From the IMG/VR virus record IMGVR_UViG_3300042866_001916, positions 1 to 20,157 of that record: 20,157 bases of DNA; one strand, written 5' to 3'. A program made the position numbers and the translations under genes. The notes under the pieces were generated by a model that worked only from the letters and a program-made list of their open reading frames with translations, ran no database searches and was not told the DNA's origin. This document shows, one piece after another, positions 7,584 through 15,369 of this stretch. Source of the stretch: a virus. The first letter of the stretch is position 1. Each line of letters opens with the position of its first letter.

Positions 7584-7673
7584 GGAAGTGTGGCCGAGTG
7601 GTTTAAGGCTCTGGTCTTGAAAACCAGCGTAGGTGAAAGCCTACCGTGGGTTCGAATCCCACCGCTTCCGCCA
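7584..7673 (+). tRNA. tRNA-Ser (anticodon UGA)
   Basis: 90 bases with encoded CCA, two bases after tRNA-Leu. Acceptor GGAAGTG/CGCTTCC has one G-U pair and discriminator G; anticodon stem CTGGT/ACCAG with loop CTTGAAA gives UGA; the long variable arm GTAGG-TGAAAG-CCTAC is typical of serine tRNAs; the T arm is GTGGG-TTCGAAT-CCCAC. It reads UCA. Only six bases separate its end from the stop of the opposing DUF6441 gene, and no terminator with a T-run follows on the plus strand. Confidence 0.96.
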
Positions 7674-7679
7674 GCCCTT

Positions 7680-8312
7680 TCACGACGCCCGCGCATCGAG
7701 CCAGTTCGCCACGATCAGCCCCGGTATCGCTGCCTGCGCGCGTTCGGCGTCCCGCGCCAGCGACAGCCTTTTGGCGAGTTTCACCTGGGGCACCAAGAGG
7801 AAAATCGGCACCGTGCTCTGTCCACGCCCAGTCTTGGATCGAGAGGCCACGCCAAGCCCGCGACTGTTCAGGTGCCCGTCGGCCACGAGCAGGCTTGGAC
7901 CGCCCCGCCGATAGACAAACCGAAGGCGTAGTCCGCGCCGCCTTTCCCATTCGCCGGGCGTGAGCGCCTTGCCGCGCGTGCCCTTACCGGCCGCTGGCGT
8001 TGGGATGGCAAGCCAGAACCCGTCTTTCGACCTGATCAAGGGTCCCGTGTCATGCGCCCCGATGATCTGGGGTGCGTTGGACCAAATGAGCGCGGCCGCC
8101 TCGAGGCTTTCGCCCGCGGCCGGAAAGGTCTTGGACCTGATCGTGTTGGCAAGCCGCTGTCCCAGGCGGACGCGCGTAATCTGGGCGCGCCAGTCGGATT
8201 TGAGACCCGCGCCTGCAACGCGCATGGCCGTGGTCACGGCCTTTTCGCCAGCGAGGATTTCAGCGCGCATGGCGGTGATGATGTCACCGGTGACAGAAAG
8301 GTCGAGTTTCAC
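7680..8312 (-). CDS. DUF6441 minor tail protein (lambda Z position)
   Basis: 210 residues starting with GTG 8312, which overlaps the upstream stop as GTGA. The N-terminal helix (ITAMRAEILAGEKAVTTAMR) followed by VAGAGLKSDWRAQITR, LANTIRSKTFP and later LAIPTPAAGKGTRGKALTPG is the DUF6441 pattern. Lambda Z and its relatives help finish the tail and join it to the head. The C-terminus is basic and ends six bases short of the tRNA-Ser gene on the other strand. An internal ATG at 8270 could also be used, but the overlap arrangement favours GTG. Confidence 0.82.
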   Translation of the reverse strand: MKLDLSVTGDIITAMRAEILAGEKAVTTAMRVAGAGLKSDWRAQITRVRLGQRLANTIRSKTFPAAGESLEAAALIWSNAPQIIGAHDTGPLIRSKDGFWLAIPTPAAGKGTRGKALTPGEWERRRGLRLRFVYRRGGPSLLVADGHLNSRGLGVASRSKTGRGQSTVPIFLLVPQVKLAKRLSLARDAERAQAAIPGLIVANWLDARAS

Positions 8313-8620
8313 GCAGGCGTCGCCTCAATGGTCCAGATCAGCCTCTCGCGATCGCGGATCGGCTCGCCTTGGATCAGGAAGGTTTCATCACCGATGAGGA
8401 TCTGCTCGTCAGGGCGGGGCGCAGGCAATTCTGAGACGCGCACATCAAAGCGCATGGTCTCTGAGACCAGGCGCGCTGCCCCGAATGTGGTCACATCATC
8501 ATTGCGACGCATAATTATGCGGATCCGGGTGAACTGCCCTTCGCTGTCACGATGCCAGGCCTCATGGGTGAGGTTCGGATCGGCGAAGAGCAGATCAACT
8601 GCCACGGCAAAGGCCGTCAT
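8309..8620 (-). CDS. head-tail joining protein (lambda FII-like)
   Basis: 103 residues: AFAVAVDLLFADPNLTHEAW at the start, a basic strand RIRIIMRRND, then SETMRFDVRVSELPAPRPDE and FLIQGEPIRDRERLIWTIEA. Size and pattern match the lambda FII head-tail attachment family, which forms the ring to which the tail docks. It sits 12 bases after the major capsid gene and overlaps the next gene by four bases. No FI-like gene lies between capsid and FII, unlike lambda. Confidence 0.85.
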   Translation of the reverse strand: MTAFAVAVDLLFADPNLTHEAWHRDSEGQFTRIRIIMRRNDDVTTFGAARLVSETMRFDVRVSELPAPRPDEQILIGDETFLIQGEPIRDRERLIWTIEATPA

Positions 8621-8632
8621 GGCTCAGCGTCC

Positions 8633-9655
8633 TCAGTTTGAACTGAAGATCCGGATCGCAAGGCGTGGGCGCTTGTTCACCGGCAGGATTGAGGCCTCGG
8701 TCATGAGATCAATCCAGCGCCCCTTGGCGTCCATCATCTGCCGCGCGTAAAGCGGTAGGCCCACGGTGTTGGCGGTCTCCAACAAATTGGCCGGGCCGCC
8801 ATAGGTAGTGAAGGTGTCGAAGGTACCAAGCGGGAAGGCGATCCCTTCTCCGGCAGGGATAAGCCGCTCTGAGGTGCCGTTCGAGAGGGTGACGGAGCCG
8901 TTGTACTCCTCAAAGAGGATGCCCGCGAATGGGAAGGCTCGGCGCATGTCCTCGCGCAAAGGCTGGCCACCGGTCGCTGAGAAGAATTTGTAGGCATCTT
9001 CGGTTTTCGGATGGCTGATCAGCTTGTCGAAAAATTCGGAACTGACCAATGCGTGCGCCGTGGTCATCGTCTCGCCTAGAAGGCTATCTTCGATCCCGCG
9101 CAAGGTCGTCCGGACCTTGCCCTGGATGTTGGTGCCGGCAGTGCCAAAGACGAAGTCGACCGAGATCTGTTCGATGCCGAATTCGGTGAAGTAGTTGTAG
9201 AGCGTGGCACCCGCGCCGTCCTTCACGATGCCTCGGAGCGCGTTCATCTCCATGTATTCGCGGGTCTGGGCATGTTTGCGGCGCATCAGCGTCAGCTTGC
9301 GGTTCATCACCTCGACCAGCGGGTCGGCTGCGTCCGACAGGCCCAGCGCGGGCATGCCCTGAATGTCGGCTGGCAGGATCACATCGTCATGCGGGATCCA
9401 GGGCAGGGCGAAGCTGCGCATCGAGCGGGCTTCGCGATTGCCCACCGTGGCAGGTGCGCCGAGGGGAACGGAAGGCAGGAGGCTCAAGACTCCCTGACGC
9501 TGTTCGATCACGATCGAACGCTGAGTGACCCCTTCAAAGCGGAAGAGGCCGATCTGGCCGAGGCGGGTGTAGAGGTTGGGCAGGATGTTGATGGCCTGCG
9601 TCATCTCGGCGAGCGAATAGCCGCCCGCGTCAAACGGGTTGCGGGTGATGGTCAT
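8633..9655 (-). CDS. major capsid protein (lambda E family)
   Basis: 340 residues, almost the length of lambda gpE (341). The N-terminal ITRNPFDAGGYSLAEMTQAI, then GLFRFEGVTQRSIVIEQRQG, HDDVILPADIQG, EVMNRKLTLMRRKHAQTREY and the C-terminal GRWIDLMTEASILPVNKRP are hallmarks of the HK97-fold capsid E family. ATG 9655 follows GGAG with a seven-base spacer. It forms the icosahedral shell together with the decoration protein encoded just upstream. Confidence 0.95.
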   Translation of the reverse strand: MTITRNPFDAGGYSLAEMTQAINILPNLYTRLGQIGLFRFEGVTQRSIVIEQRQGVLSLLPSVPLGAPATVGNREARSMRSFALPWIPHDDVILPADIQGMPALGLSDAADPLVEVMNRKLTLMRRKHAQTREYMEMNALRGIVKDGAGATLYNYFTEFGIEQISVDFVFGTAGTNIQGKVRTTLRGIEDSLLGETMTTAHALVSSEFFDKLISHPKTEDAYKFFSATGGQPLREDMRRAFPFAGILFEEYNGSVTLSNGTSERLIPAGEGIAFPLGTFDTFTTYGGPANLLETANTVGLPLYARQMMDAKGRWIDLMTEASILPVNKRPRLAIRIFSSN

Positions 9656-9723
9656 GGGGAACTCCGGGGGAAAGAGGGGCAGGTGTGAGGGGCGCGATGA
9701 GGATCAGGGGGCGATCAGTTGGA

Positions 9724-10104
9724 TCAGGCGGTGTCCCGCGGGACGATGCCGAGTGCGGTCAGCTGTGCATGCTTGGCGGCTCTCTTCGCGCCGTCATCGA
9801 CACTGGCGTCAAACACCAGCGCCGCCTTGGAGACGATGGCGGGGCCACGCAGGATCACCACTGCGTTTGCATCTGCGCTGGTGGCATCAACGTCATCAAG
9901 GAGCATGGCGGCCGCGTTCTGCGCACCATCGGTGCCGGCGGCAGTGCTGAGTTTCATCTTGCCGCTTGCGGTGATGCGTCCGAGCACGGCGCCGACGCGG
10001 TAGTTGGTACCTGCAAGAAGGGTGACGGTCTCGCGGGTGAAGTTGGGGTTCAGCTCGTATTTGAGGACATCGCCCATGTTGGGCGGTTGGGTCAGCACGG
10101 GCAT
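9724..10104 (-). CDS. head decoration protein (lambda D family)
   Basis: 126 residues from ATG 10104, chosen over a TTG two codons upstream because CGGAGA sits six bases before this ATG. The pattern MPVLTQPPNMGDVLKYELNP, LLAGTNYRVGAVLG, GKMKLSTAAGTDGAQNAAAM and VILRGPAIVSKAALVF matches the D family, whose trimers lock the expanded shell. The usual length is about 110 residues. Its transcript must pass the terminator at 10131-10168, since only 26 bases lie between that element and the start codon. Confidence 0.92.
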   Translation of the reverse strand: MPVLTQPPNMGDVLKYELNPNFTRETVTLLAGTNYRVGAVLGRITASGKMKLSTAAGTDGAQNAAAMLLDDVDATSADANAVVILRGPAIVSKAALVFDASVDDGAKRAAKHAQLTALGIVPRDTA

Positions 10105-10130
10105 AGGCAATCTCCGAGGGTGAGGTGGTC

Positions 10131-10168
10131 AAAAAGAAATCCCCCGCCGGGGAAGAACGGCGGGGGAT
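10131..10168 (-). terminator. intrinsic terminator before the decoration gene
   Basis: On the minus strand a perfect 10-bp stem (ATCCCCCGCC with GGCGGGGGAT; 10168-10159 pairs with 10148-10139) with a 10-base loop is followed by TTCTTTTT at 10138-10131. It lies between the protease/scaffold gene (stop 10203) and the decoration gene (start 10104). It should lower, not abolish, downstream transcription, or be overridden by antitermination. Confidence 0.85.
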
Positions 10169-10202
10169 CAGGTGGGCGGTGCAGGTCTCAGGGGCTGGCG
10201 GC

Positions 10203-10646
10203 TCAGCCCCTGCTGCCCGCCGAGGCAGCCTTCTTCGCGGCGGCCACGATTGGGCTTTCCGCAGATTTGGGCAGAACGGGCGAAGGTGGGGCCGCGACGA
10301 TGTCGCGGGCATCCGCTGTCGCGGCGGCGCGTTGAAGGACCAGTTTGCGCAAGGCCTCCGGCGCGGTGCCCTCGCGCAGCGCCTTCGCGGCATCGATCGC
10401 GATGCCGAGCCGGCCCGCTTGCGCTGCGATCTCGGCGATCTCGGCTGCCGCCTCGCGCAACTGCGCCGAGAGCTCTGCCAGATTGCTGGGCGCTGGGGCA
10501 ACAGCAACCGGTGGCTGAGACGCTGCCGAGGTCGGGGTTGGCGTTGATGATGGCGCAATGGCGGCATCGGTTTCGCCCTCTGTAGTGTCCGTCACATCAG
10601 CGTCGGTGTCCTGCGGGCTGTCGTCGGGCTGGTTCTCTTGGGCCAT
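10203..10646 (-). CDS. nested scaffold protein (lambda Nu3-like), in frame with protease
   Basis: An internal in-frame ATG at 10646 (residue 324 of the protease) has a perfect AGGAGG at 10657-10652 with a five-base spacer, better than the site of the full-length gene. It yields a 147-residue protein: acidic N-terminus (MAQENQPDDSPQDTDADVTD), a Pro/Thr/Ala linker, an amphipathic helix (LAELSAQLREAAAEIAEIAA, about 55-80), and a basic Ala/Lys end. Lambda uses the same nested C/Nu3 design to make excess scaffold. The scaffold directs prohead assembly and is then removed. The product itself is inferred from the start signal and synteny. Confidence 0.82.
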   Translation of the reverse strand: MAQENQPDDSPQDTDADVTDTTEGETDAAIAPSSTPTPTSAASQPPVAVAPAPSNLAELSAQLREAAAEIAEIAAQAGRLGIAIDAAKALREGTAPEALRKLVLQRAAATADARDIVAAPPSPVLPKSAESPIVAAAKKAASAGSRG

Positions 10647-11615
10647 GAGTGCCTCCTGTTTGTGCTGAGGAAGGGATGCGCGTCGCGCGCGGATGGATGA
10701 GAGTGGTGGAGGGCTGGACAGTATCTTGCCAAAGCCGGCAAAACCGCGCGCCAGATCTGTGACTTCATCGGCAAGGCCTGCGGCGACGGCATCGGTCCCG
10801 CGGAAGGTCGCAGCCTCGGTCGCCAGCGAAGCTTCCTGGCTAAGCCGCCCAGCGCGGCCCGCGGCCACAGTCTCGGCGAAGAGAAACCGCAACACATCGA
10901 TCTCGCGCTGGATATCATCCCGGACCGCTTCGGGCAGCGGCTCGTAGGGGTTGCCGTCGACCTTGTGCTGGCCGGAATGGATCAGCGTGACTCGCACGCC
11001 GTCCTGATCCAGCTGACCGCTCAGATCGGCATGAATGACCACAACCCCGATGCTGCCCACGGTACCGGTGCGCGGCAGAAGGATGCGATCGGCTTGGGAA
11101 GCCAGAGCATAGCCTGCCGAGAAGGCGTGCTCTGCCACGAAAGCCCAGACAGGTTTGGTAGCCCGGACGGCGCGGATCTGATCTGCCAGGTCAAAGACAC
11201 CCGCTACCTCACCGCCAAAGCTGTCGATTTCCAATGCAAGGCCGCGCACGCTGGGATCCTTGGCCGCTGCCTCGATCTGCGCCGCGATCCCCTCATAACT
11301 GGTCTGGCCCGAGGATTGTCCGATCCAGGATCCGCGATGGATCAGCACACCGGAAATCTCGATCACGGCGATCCCATCGACGATCGGGTAGGGCGCGTCT
11401 CCATTGTGCTGGATGCGTTCCGCCAGCCTTCCGGCGAGAATACTCGCGCGGGTTGGCAGTGCGGAGGTACCAGCTGGTGCCTCGTCACTATCCGCCACAT
11501 CGACGCGCCGTCCGAGGATGCGCGGCCCAAGCCCTGACAGGAACGCCATGGCCTTGGAGGGTTCGACCAGCAGCGGCGTATTGAACGCGCGCGCGGCAAT
11601 CCTTGCATGGAGCAT
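10203..11615 (-). CDS. S49-family prohead protease with C-terminal scaffold (lambda C)
   Basis: 470 residues (lambda gpC has 439). The S49/SppA-like core includes DGIAVIEISGVLIHRG (80-95), LALEIDSFGGEVAGVFDLAD (126-145), EHAFSAGYALAS with Ser166, and HSGQHK with Lys218. Ser166 and Lys218 fall at the same numbers as the catalytic dyad described for lambda gpC. From about 324 the protein becomes an acidic, Pro/Ala-rich scaffold segment that can be made separately. The ATG overlaps the portal stop by one base (TGATG). The protease cleaves scaffold and portal inside the prohead and degrades itself; these roles come from the family. Confidence 0.93.
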   Translation of the reverse strand: MLHARIAARAFNTPLLVEPSKAMAFLSGLGPRILGRRVDVADSDEAPAGTSALPTRASILAGRLAERIQHNGDAPYPIVDGIAVIEISGVLIHRGSWIGQSSGQTSYEGIAAQIEAAAKDPSVRGLALEIDSFGGEVAGVFDLADQIRAVRATKPVWAFVAEHAFSAGYALASQADRILLPRTGTVGSIGVVVIHADLSGQLDQDGVRVTLIHSGQHKVDGNPYEPLPEAVRDDIQREIDVLRFLFAETVAAGRAGRLSQEASLATEAATFRGTDAVAAGLADEVTDLARGFAGFGKILSSPPPLSSIRARRASLPQHKQEALMAQENQPDDSPQDTDADVTDTTEGETDAAIAPSSTPTPTSAASQPPVAVAPAPSNLAELSAQLREAAAEIAEIAAQAGRLGIAIDAAKALREGTAPEALRKLVLQRAAATADARDIVAAPPSPVLPKSAESPIVAAAKKAASAGSRG

Positions 11616-13111
11616 CAGGGTTGGTCCTCGTCAGGGCGTGGGCGGTCTTCCGCGTCATCGGTCTCGTTGTTGGGCTCGGCCACATCGTCCTGGATCGGAA
11701 CTGACTGCACGCCTTGCGCGGGCGATCCCGGACGGCGGAAATCGAGGCCCAACGCGCGCTCACGTTCCCGCTCTGCGGCAATCTCCCGATCAACCTGCTC
11801 AGCATCATAGCCCCGCTCTGCGATGGCTTGGGTTCGGGATTTGAGCCCCGCTTCGATCTGGGCGATTTCAGCATTGGCATCCTTCAGCGGGTCGACCCAG
11901 TCCCATTTCGTCGGCAGCCAATCTGCTGCCAGCATGCGCGGTCGCTCGGCTTCATAGCCGGGCAAGGCCAGCGCGCTGGACAGAACCGCCAGATCCAGCC
12001 AGCGCGCGTAGACCGGACGGCAGAGCTGATAGACCATCACCGAATGCTGCCAGGCTGATACGCGGCGGCGGAACTCGATCAGCGCAAGGCGCGAGTTCGA
12101 GAAGTTTCCCTTCACCATGTCATTGGCGAGATAGGGATAGGGGATGCCCAGCGCTGCCGAGATTTGTAGCAGCGTCCGGTACTGAAACGGCTCATAGGTT
12201 GCCCCGCTATCGGCGGGTTGACCGACCGTCACATCCTCGCCGGGGTCCAGCCGCACGATCTGGCCCGGGCTGATCTCCACGCCTACGGGCATTTCCTCGT
12301 CGTCCAAGGGGGCGAGCGGGTTCTCCGGGGCGGGCGATGTCACGAACATTGCATACATCGCCGCGACCTTCTTCCGGTCGAGTTCGGCATCATCATACTG
12401 ATCGAGCAAAAAGAGCTTTACGATCGCTGGGGCCAGTTTTGACACGCCGCGCAGCTGGCCACCTTCAACTGGGTCGATCACGTGGATTACCTCTGAGGCA
12501 GGCACGCGGGCAATTTCACCCGAGAGGCCCGGATCAGTGCTGTCGCCCGGGTGGCGGCGGAAGAAGTGATAGGCGACGCGTCGCCCGATCCGATCGAACT
12601 CGATCCCCTGGCGTATCGCGTTTCCATTCTGAGCCACGCCTGTCTCATGCAGCGGCAGCATCTCCGAGGGCAGCATCTGTAGTTGAAGTGGCACCGTCAG
12701 TCCGTCCTCCACCCGCCGTGGCCGGATCCGGACAAAGACCTCACCCGCCAGAAACACCTCGCGCGCCGCCCTGCGCTGCAGCCCGTAGAAGTCCGTAAGC
12801 CCCTCGGCGTCAGCCTCATCGGTCCAAGCAAGCCATAGCCGCTGCAACTCTTCTTTCCGCGCGGCATCTGTGAGTTTCGAGATCGGCTTGATTCCGTCGC
12901 CCACGGTATTGGCGGCCCAACTTTCGACGGCATTCATGGCATATCCGTTGTTGCGCACGAGCCAGCGGGCACGTGCGGTGATATCCGGGCCTGATGCTGC
13001 GATCAGCGCATTCACATGCGCGCGCGTCGCCTGGAACCCGCGTAGCCGCCGATGATGCTGTCCCGCATCAAACCCGCCGATGAAGGCGCCAAGGCGTTGC
13101 CGCCAGTTCAT
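11615..13111 (-). CDS. portal protein (lambda B family)
   Basis: 498 residues from ATG 13111, which overlaps the gpW stop by one base; a GTG one codon upstream is possible. AAGGA lies about nine bases before the ATG. The pattern RARWLVRNNGYAMNAVESWA, ANTVGDGIKP, FYGLQRRAAREVFLAGEVFV, RGVSKLAPAI and YLANDMVKGNFSNSRLALIE is the lambda-type portal family. Twelve copies form the channel for DNA packaging. The C-terminus is long and acidic (ending DDAEDRPRPDEDQP), a region that lambda trims by proteolysis. Confidence 0.95.
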   Translation of the reverse strand: MNWRQRLGAFIGGFDAGQHHRRLRGFQATRAHVNALIAASGPDITARARWLVRNNGYAMNAVESWAANTVGDGIKPISKLTDAARKEELQRLWLAWTDEADAEGLTDFYGLQRRAAREVFLAGEVFVRIRPRRVEDGLTVPLQLQMLPSEMLPLHETGVAQNGNAIRQGIEFDRIGRRVAYHFFRRHPGDSTDPGLSGEIARVPASEVIHVIDPVEGGQLRGVSKLAPAIVKLFLLDQYDDAELDRKKVAAMYAMFVTSPAPENPLAPLDDEEMPVGVEISPGQIVRLDPGEDVTVGQPADSGATYEPFQYRTLLQISAALGIPYPYLANDMVKGNFSNSRLALIEFRRRVSAWQHSVMVYQLCRPVYARWLDLAVLSSALALPGYEAERPRMLAADWLPTKWDWVDPLKDANAEIAQIEAGLKSRTQAIAERGYDAEQVDREIAAERERERALGLDFRRPGSPAQGVQSVPIQDDVAEPNNETDDAEDRPRPDEDQP

Positions 13112-13320
13112 CACAGGTCCTTCACGGCAAAGGGGCGCAGAACACGGCCGGCGCCGCGCTCGACCTTGGCAATCCGCCGTTCGATATCGCTGATTGCGGC
13201 TGCGAGTTCAGCGTCAGTGCCGTAATTTACGGTTTTGCCGTCATAGCTCACAGAGCGCGTGCCGCTGTAGCGCGCGGCCAAGAGCGCGATGTGGCGGAGT
13301 TTCAGATCGTCGAGGGTCAT
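13111..13320 (-). CDS. gpW-family head-tail joining protein
   Basis: 69 residues, the size of lambda gpW (68). The sequence MTLDDLKLRHIALLAARYSG, then SYDGKTVNYGTDAELAAAIS and DIERRIAKVERGAGR, shows the helix-hairpin-helix layout of the gpW family. gpW plugs the portal after packaging and forms the platform for FII. It starts three bases after the large terminase stop and overlaps the portal start by one base. Confidence 0.93.
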   Translation of the reverse strand: MTLDDLKLRHIALLAARYSGTRSVSYDGKTVNYGTDAELAAAISDIERRIAKVERGAGRVLRPFAVKDL

Positions 13321-13323
13321 TCG

Positions 13324-15369
13324 TCATTCCATGTATTTTGGCGTGCTGATCTGCCAGCCGCGCCGCCGTGGGGCGCTGATCCGCCCGGCTTTTGATTCGG
13401 ACGGTTTCTCGGGCTCGTTTGTTTGCGAGGTGACAGCCGTCTCCACGCCCGCCTGCTTCTCCAACTGCCGCCACATCCGCTCTTCAAAGCGGTCGGCCCC
13501 AAGGATCCAAGCCGCGGCCCGGGCATAGACTCGCGTATCAAACGCCTCATTCCGCTCGCGCATCTTCTGCCATTCCTGGCGGCTGTAGCCCCGCCTATCG
13601 CGGATGGTGACCAGTTGTTCGGCCACCAACTGCTTGAGCCATTCGCTGTCCGTCCAGTCGGGCAGGTGGATGGTGCCCGCCGGGTTGGGTGTGCCCCGCG
13701 CGCGATCTTCATCCGATGGCCGTTCGATCCGCAGATAGCGATAGGTCTCTGCCTTGAAGGTGGCTGTGGCCACCGTCCAGAGCCGGGCCCCGCGCTTAAG
13801 TTTCCGACCATTTACGGTCGCATCGACGAAGGTCGGCCCCGACACGGGCGTAGCTCGGTTGAACCCCTCCAAGCCTTTGACGGGTGCCACCTGCGCAATG
13901 CCCTGCGCCCGCGCCCAGGCGTAGACGGCAGAGGTCTCATATCCGGTGTCGATCGCCAGCTTGGCGAGCGGCATCACGACGCCGTTCTCATGTTGCCATG
14001 TCTGGTCTAAGAGAGCGGTCAGCCTCTCCCAGCAGGCCGGGTCATCCGGCCCGCCCGGGATCACGATGTGATCGACGAGCCAGCTTTCGAGGCCGCGACC
14101 CCAGGCCCAGACGTCGACCTCGATGCGGTCCTTCTGAACATCAGCCCCGGCGGTCAGGAATAGGCCACCCATCGGGATCTGCGCCGCATAGGCCTCACGC
14201 CGATCCGCCAGCCGCTGCCATTCCGGCGCATCTCCGCTTTCAACCCAAGTCTCGCCCAGGAGCGTGTTGCGTGCCGCGCGAAGCATCTCGTCTGAGCCCT
14301 GAGCCGCCAGCCAGTCCCGCGCGATCTGCTCCCAGCTTTTCCAGCCGATCGGCGAATAGAGCGCCGAGAGGTGAAACCCGATCGCGTTGGGGTCTGCACT
14401 GGTCGCTGTCGCCCGCCATTCCCCTCTCGCCAGCATGTCCGTCTTGTGGTGCTCGGCGATCGGGCGCTCGCAGCCCTCACAGGCATAGGCCGCGGTTTCC
14501 GGCCGGCCCTTGTCCCAGCGCAGCCGTTCAAACTGCAGCCATTGCCTATGGCCACAATGCGGGCAGGGCACGAAATACCGCCGCTGGTCACTTGCCTCGA
14601 ACTCGCGCTCAATCCGGCTCAGCCCCCGGATCGTCGGCGTCGACACCATAAACACCTTGCGCCGATGCGCGAAGGTTGTGGTGCGCGCCTCTGCCAGCGT
14701 GACTGGGTCGCCTTCTTCATCTGCGGAGGCCGGATAAGCGTCGACCTCATCCAGAAACACATAGCGCGCAGGCATCGACCGCAGCCCGGTGGCAGAGTTC
14801 GCACCCGTCAGCACCAGAATGCCGCCGGGGAACTCCTTCGACAGCATCGAATTGCCCGCATCACGTGAGCGTGCCGGCTGGACGCGCTCCTTCAGCGCCG
14901 GGCTATCCTCGATCAGAGGATCGATCCGCCCGCGCGAGGTGCGCTTGGCCATTTCGACCGTCGGCAGCACCGCCAGCATCGGACCCGGAGCATGGTGGAT
15001 CACGAAGCCGATCCAGTTGTTGCCGGCCTCCGTGGCCCCAACCTGCGCGGCCTTCATAAAGCTGATGCGCTGCGCTGGGTGCTTTGGCGAAAGCGCATCC
15101 ATGATCTCGCGCAGATAGGGCGCGCGCGCCGTGCGATACCGCCCCGGTTCTGCTGCCGCGCGCGATGACAGCCAACGATGCTTGTCCGCCCACTCTGACA
15201 CCGTCAGATTAGCATCAGGCCGCATCCCTCGGCGCCACACACGCAAGATGTCCTGGGCACCGTCAAACCCGAGATCGAGGCCGGTGGTCAGATCGTGGTC
15301 ATCTTCTCCTTCCCTGTCATGCAAGCGAGACCCTGAGGTCGGCCAGGGCGTCGAGTTGCTCTCGGACAT
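13324..15369 (-). CDS. terminase large subunit (lambda GpA family)
   Basis: 681 residues (lambda gpA 641). An ATPase Walker A-like FMKAAQVGATEAGNNW lies at 104-119, Walker B RYVFLDEVDAYP at 202-213, the coupling motif VSTPT at 242-246, a paired-cysteine site CPHC at 269-272 with a later CEGC, and the nuclease half with GLFLTAGADVQKDRIEVDVW and LAIDTGYETSAVYAWA. It cuts at cos and pumps DNA into the prohead. The ATG at 15369 gives a 53-base overlap with the small subunit and has only a weak GGA before it. The best Shine-Dalgarno (GGAAGGAG, 15313-15306) lies 3' of this start and serves an ATG in another frame, so the true N-terminus is uncertain. Confidence 0.93.
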   Translation of the reverse strand: MSESNSTPWPTSGSRLHDREGEDDHDLTTGLDLGFDGAQDILRVWRRGMRPDANLTVSEWADKHRWLSSRAAAEPGRYRTARAPYLREIMDALSPKHPAQRISFMKAAQVGATEAGNNWIGFVIHHAPGPMLAVLPTVEMAKRTSRGRIDPLIEDSPALKERVQPARSRDAGNSMLSKEFPGGILVLTGANSATGLRSMPARYVFLDEVDAYPASADEEGDPVTLAEARTTTFAHRRKVFMVSTPTIRGLSRIEREFEASDQRRYFVPCPHCGHRQWLQFERLRWDKGRPETAAYACEGCERPIAEHHKTDMLARGEWRATATSADPNAIGFHLSALYSPIGWKSWEQIARDWLAAQGSDEMLRAARNTLLGETWVESGDAPEWQRLADRREAYAAQIPMGGLFLTAGADVQKDRIEVDVWAWGRGLESWLVDHIVIPGGPDDPACWERLTALLDQTWQHENGVVMPLAKLAIDTGYETSAVYAWARAQGIAQVAPVKGLEGFNRATPVSGPTFVDATVNGRKLKRGARLWTVATATFKAETYRYLRIERPSDEDRARGTPNPAGTIHLPDWTDSEWLKQLVAEQLVTIRDRRGYSRQEWQKMRERNEAFDTRVYARAAAWILGADRFEERMWRQLEKQAGVETAVTSQTNEPEKPSESKAGRISAPRRRGWQISTPKYME

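Noticed and set aside
7419-7673. tRNA cluster as a phage attachment site
   Set aside because: The tRNAs are complete, lie between structural genes, and no integrase or duplicated tRNA end is in the window.
7451-7696. Minus-strand frame of 81 residues containing GGIRTHGRLSPTLVFKTRAL
   Set aside because: It is the antisense of the tRNA-Leu and tRNA-Ser genes. This translation is a well-known false protein that recurs in databases wherever a tRNA-Ser is read on the wrong strand.
7239-7931. Long plus-strand frame across the tRNA cluster (230 residues)
   Set aside because: It runs through three complete tRNA genes and antisense to two tail genes; the translated tRNA parts explain its length.
9656-9723. 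Three TGATC repeats between decoration and capsid genes
   Set aside because: Short, unevenly spaced (9 and 11 bases), partly inside the decoration stop; no better than chance.
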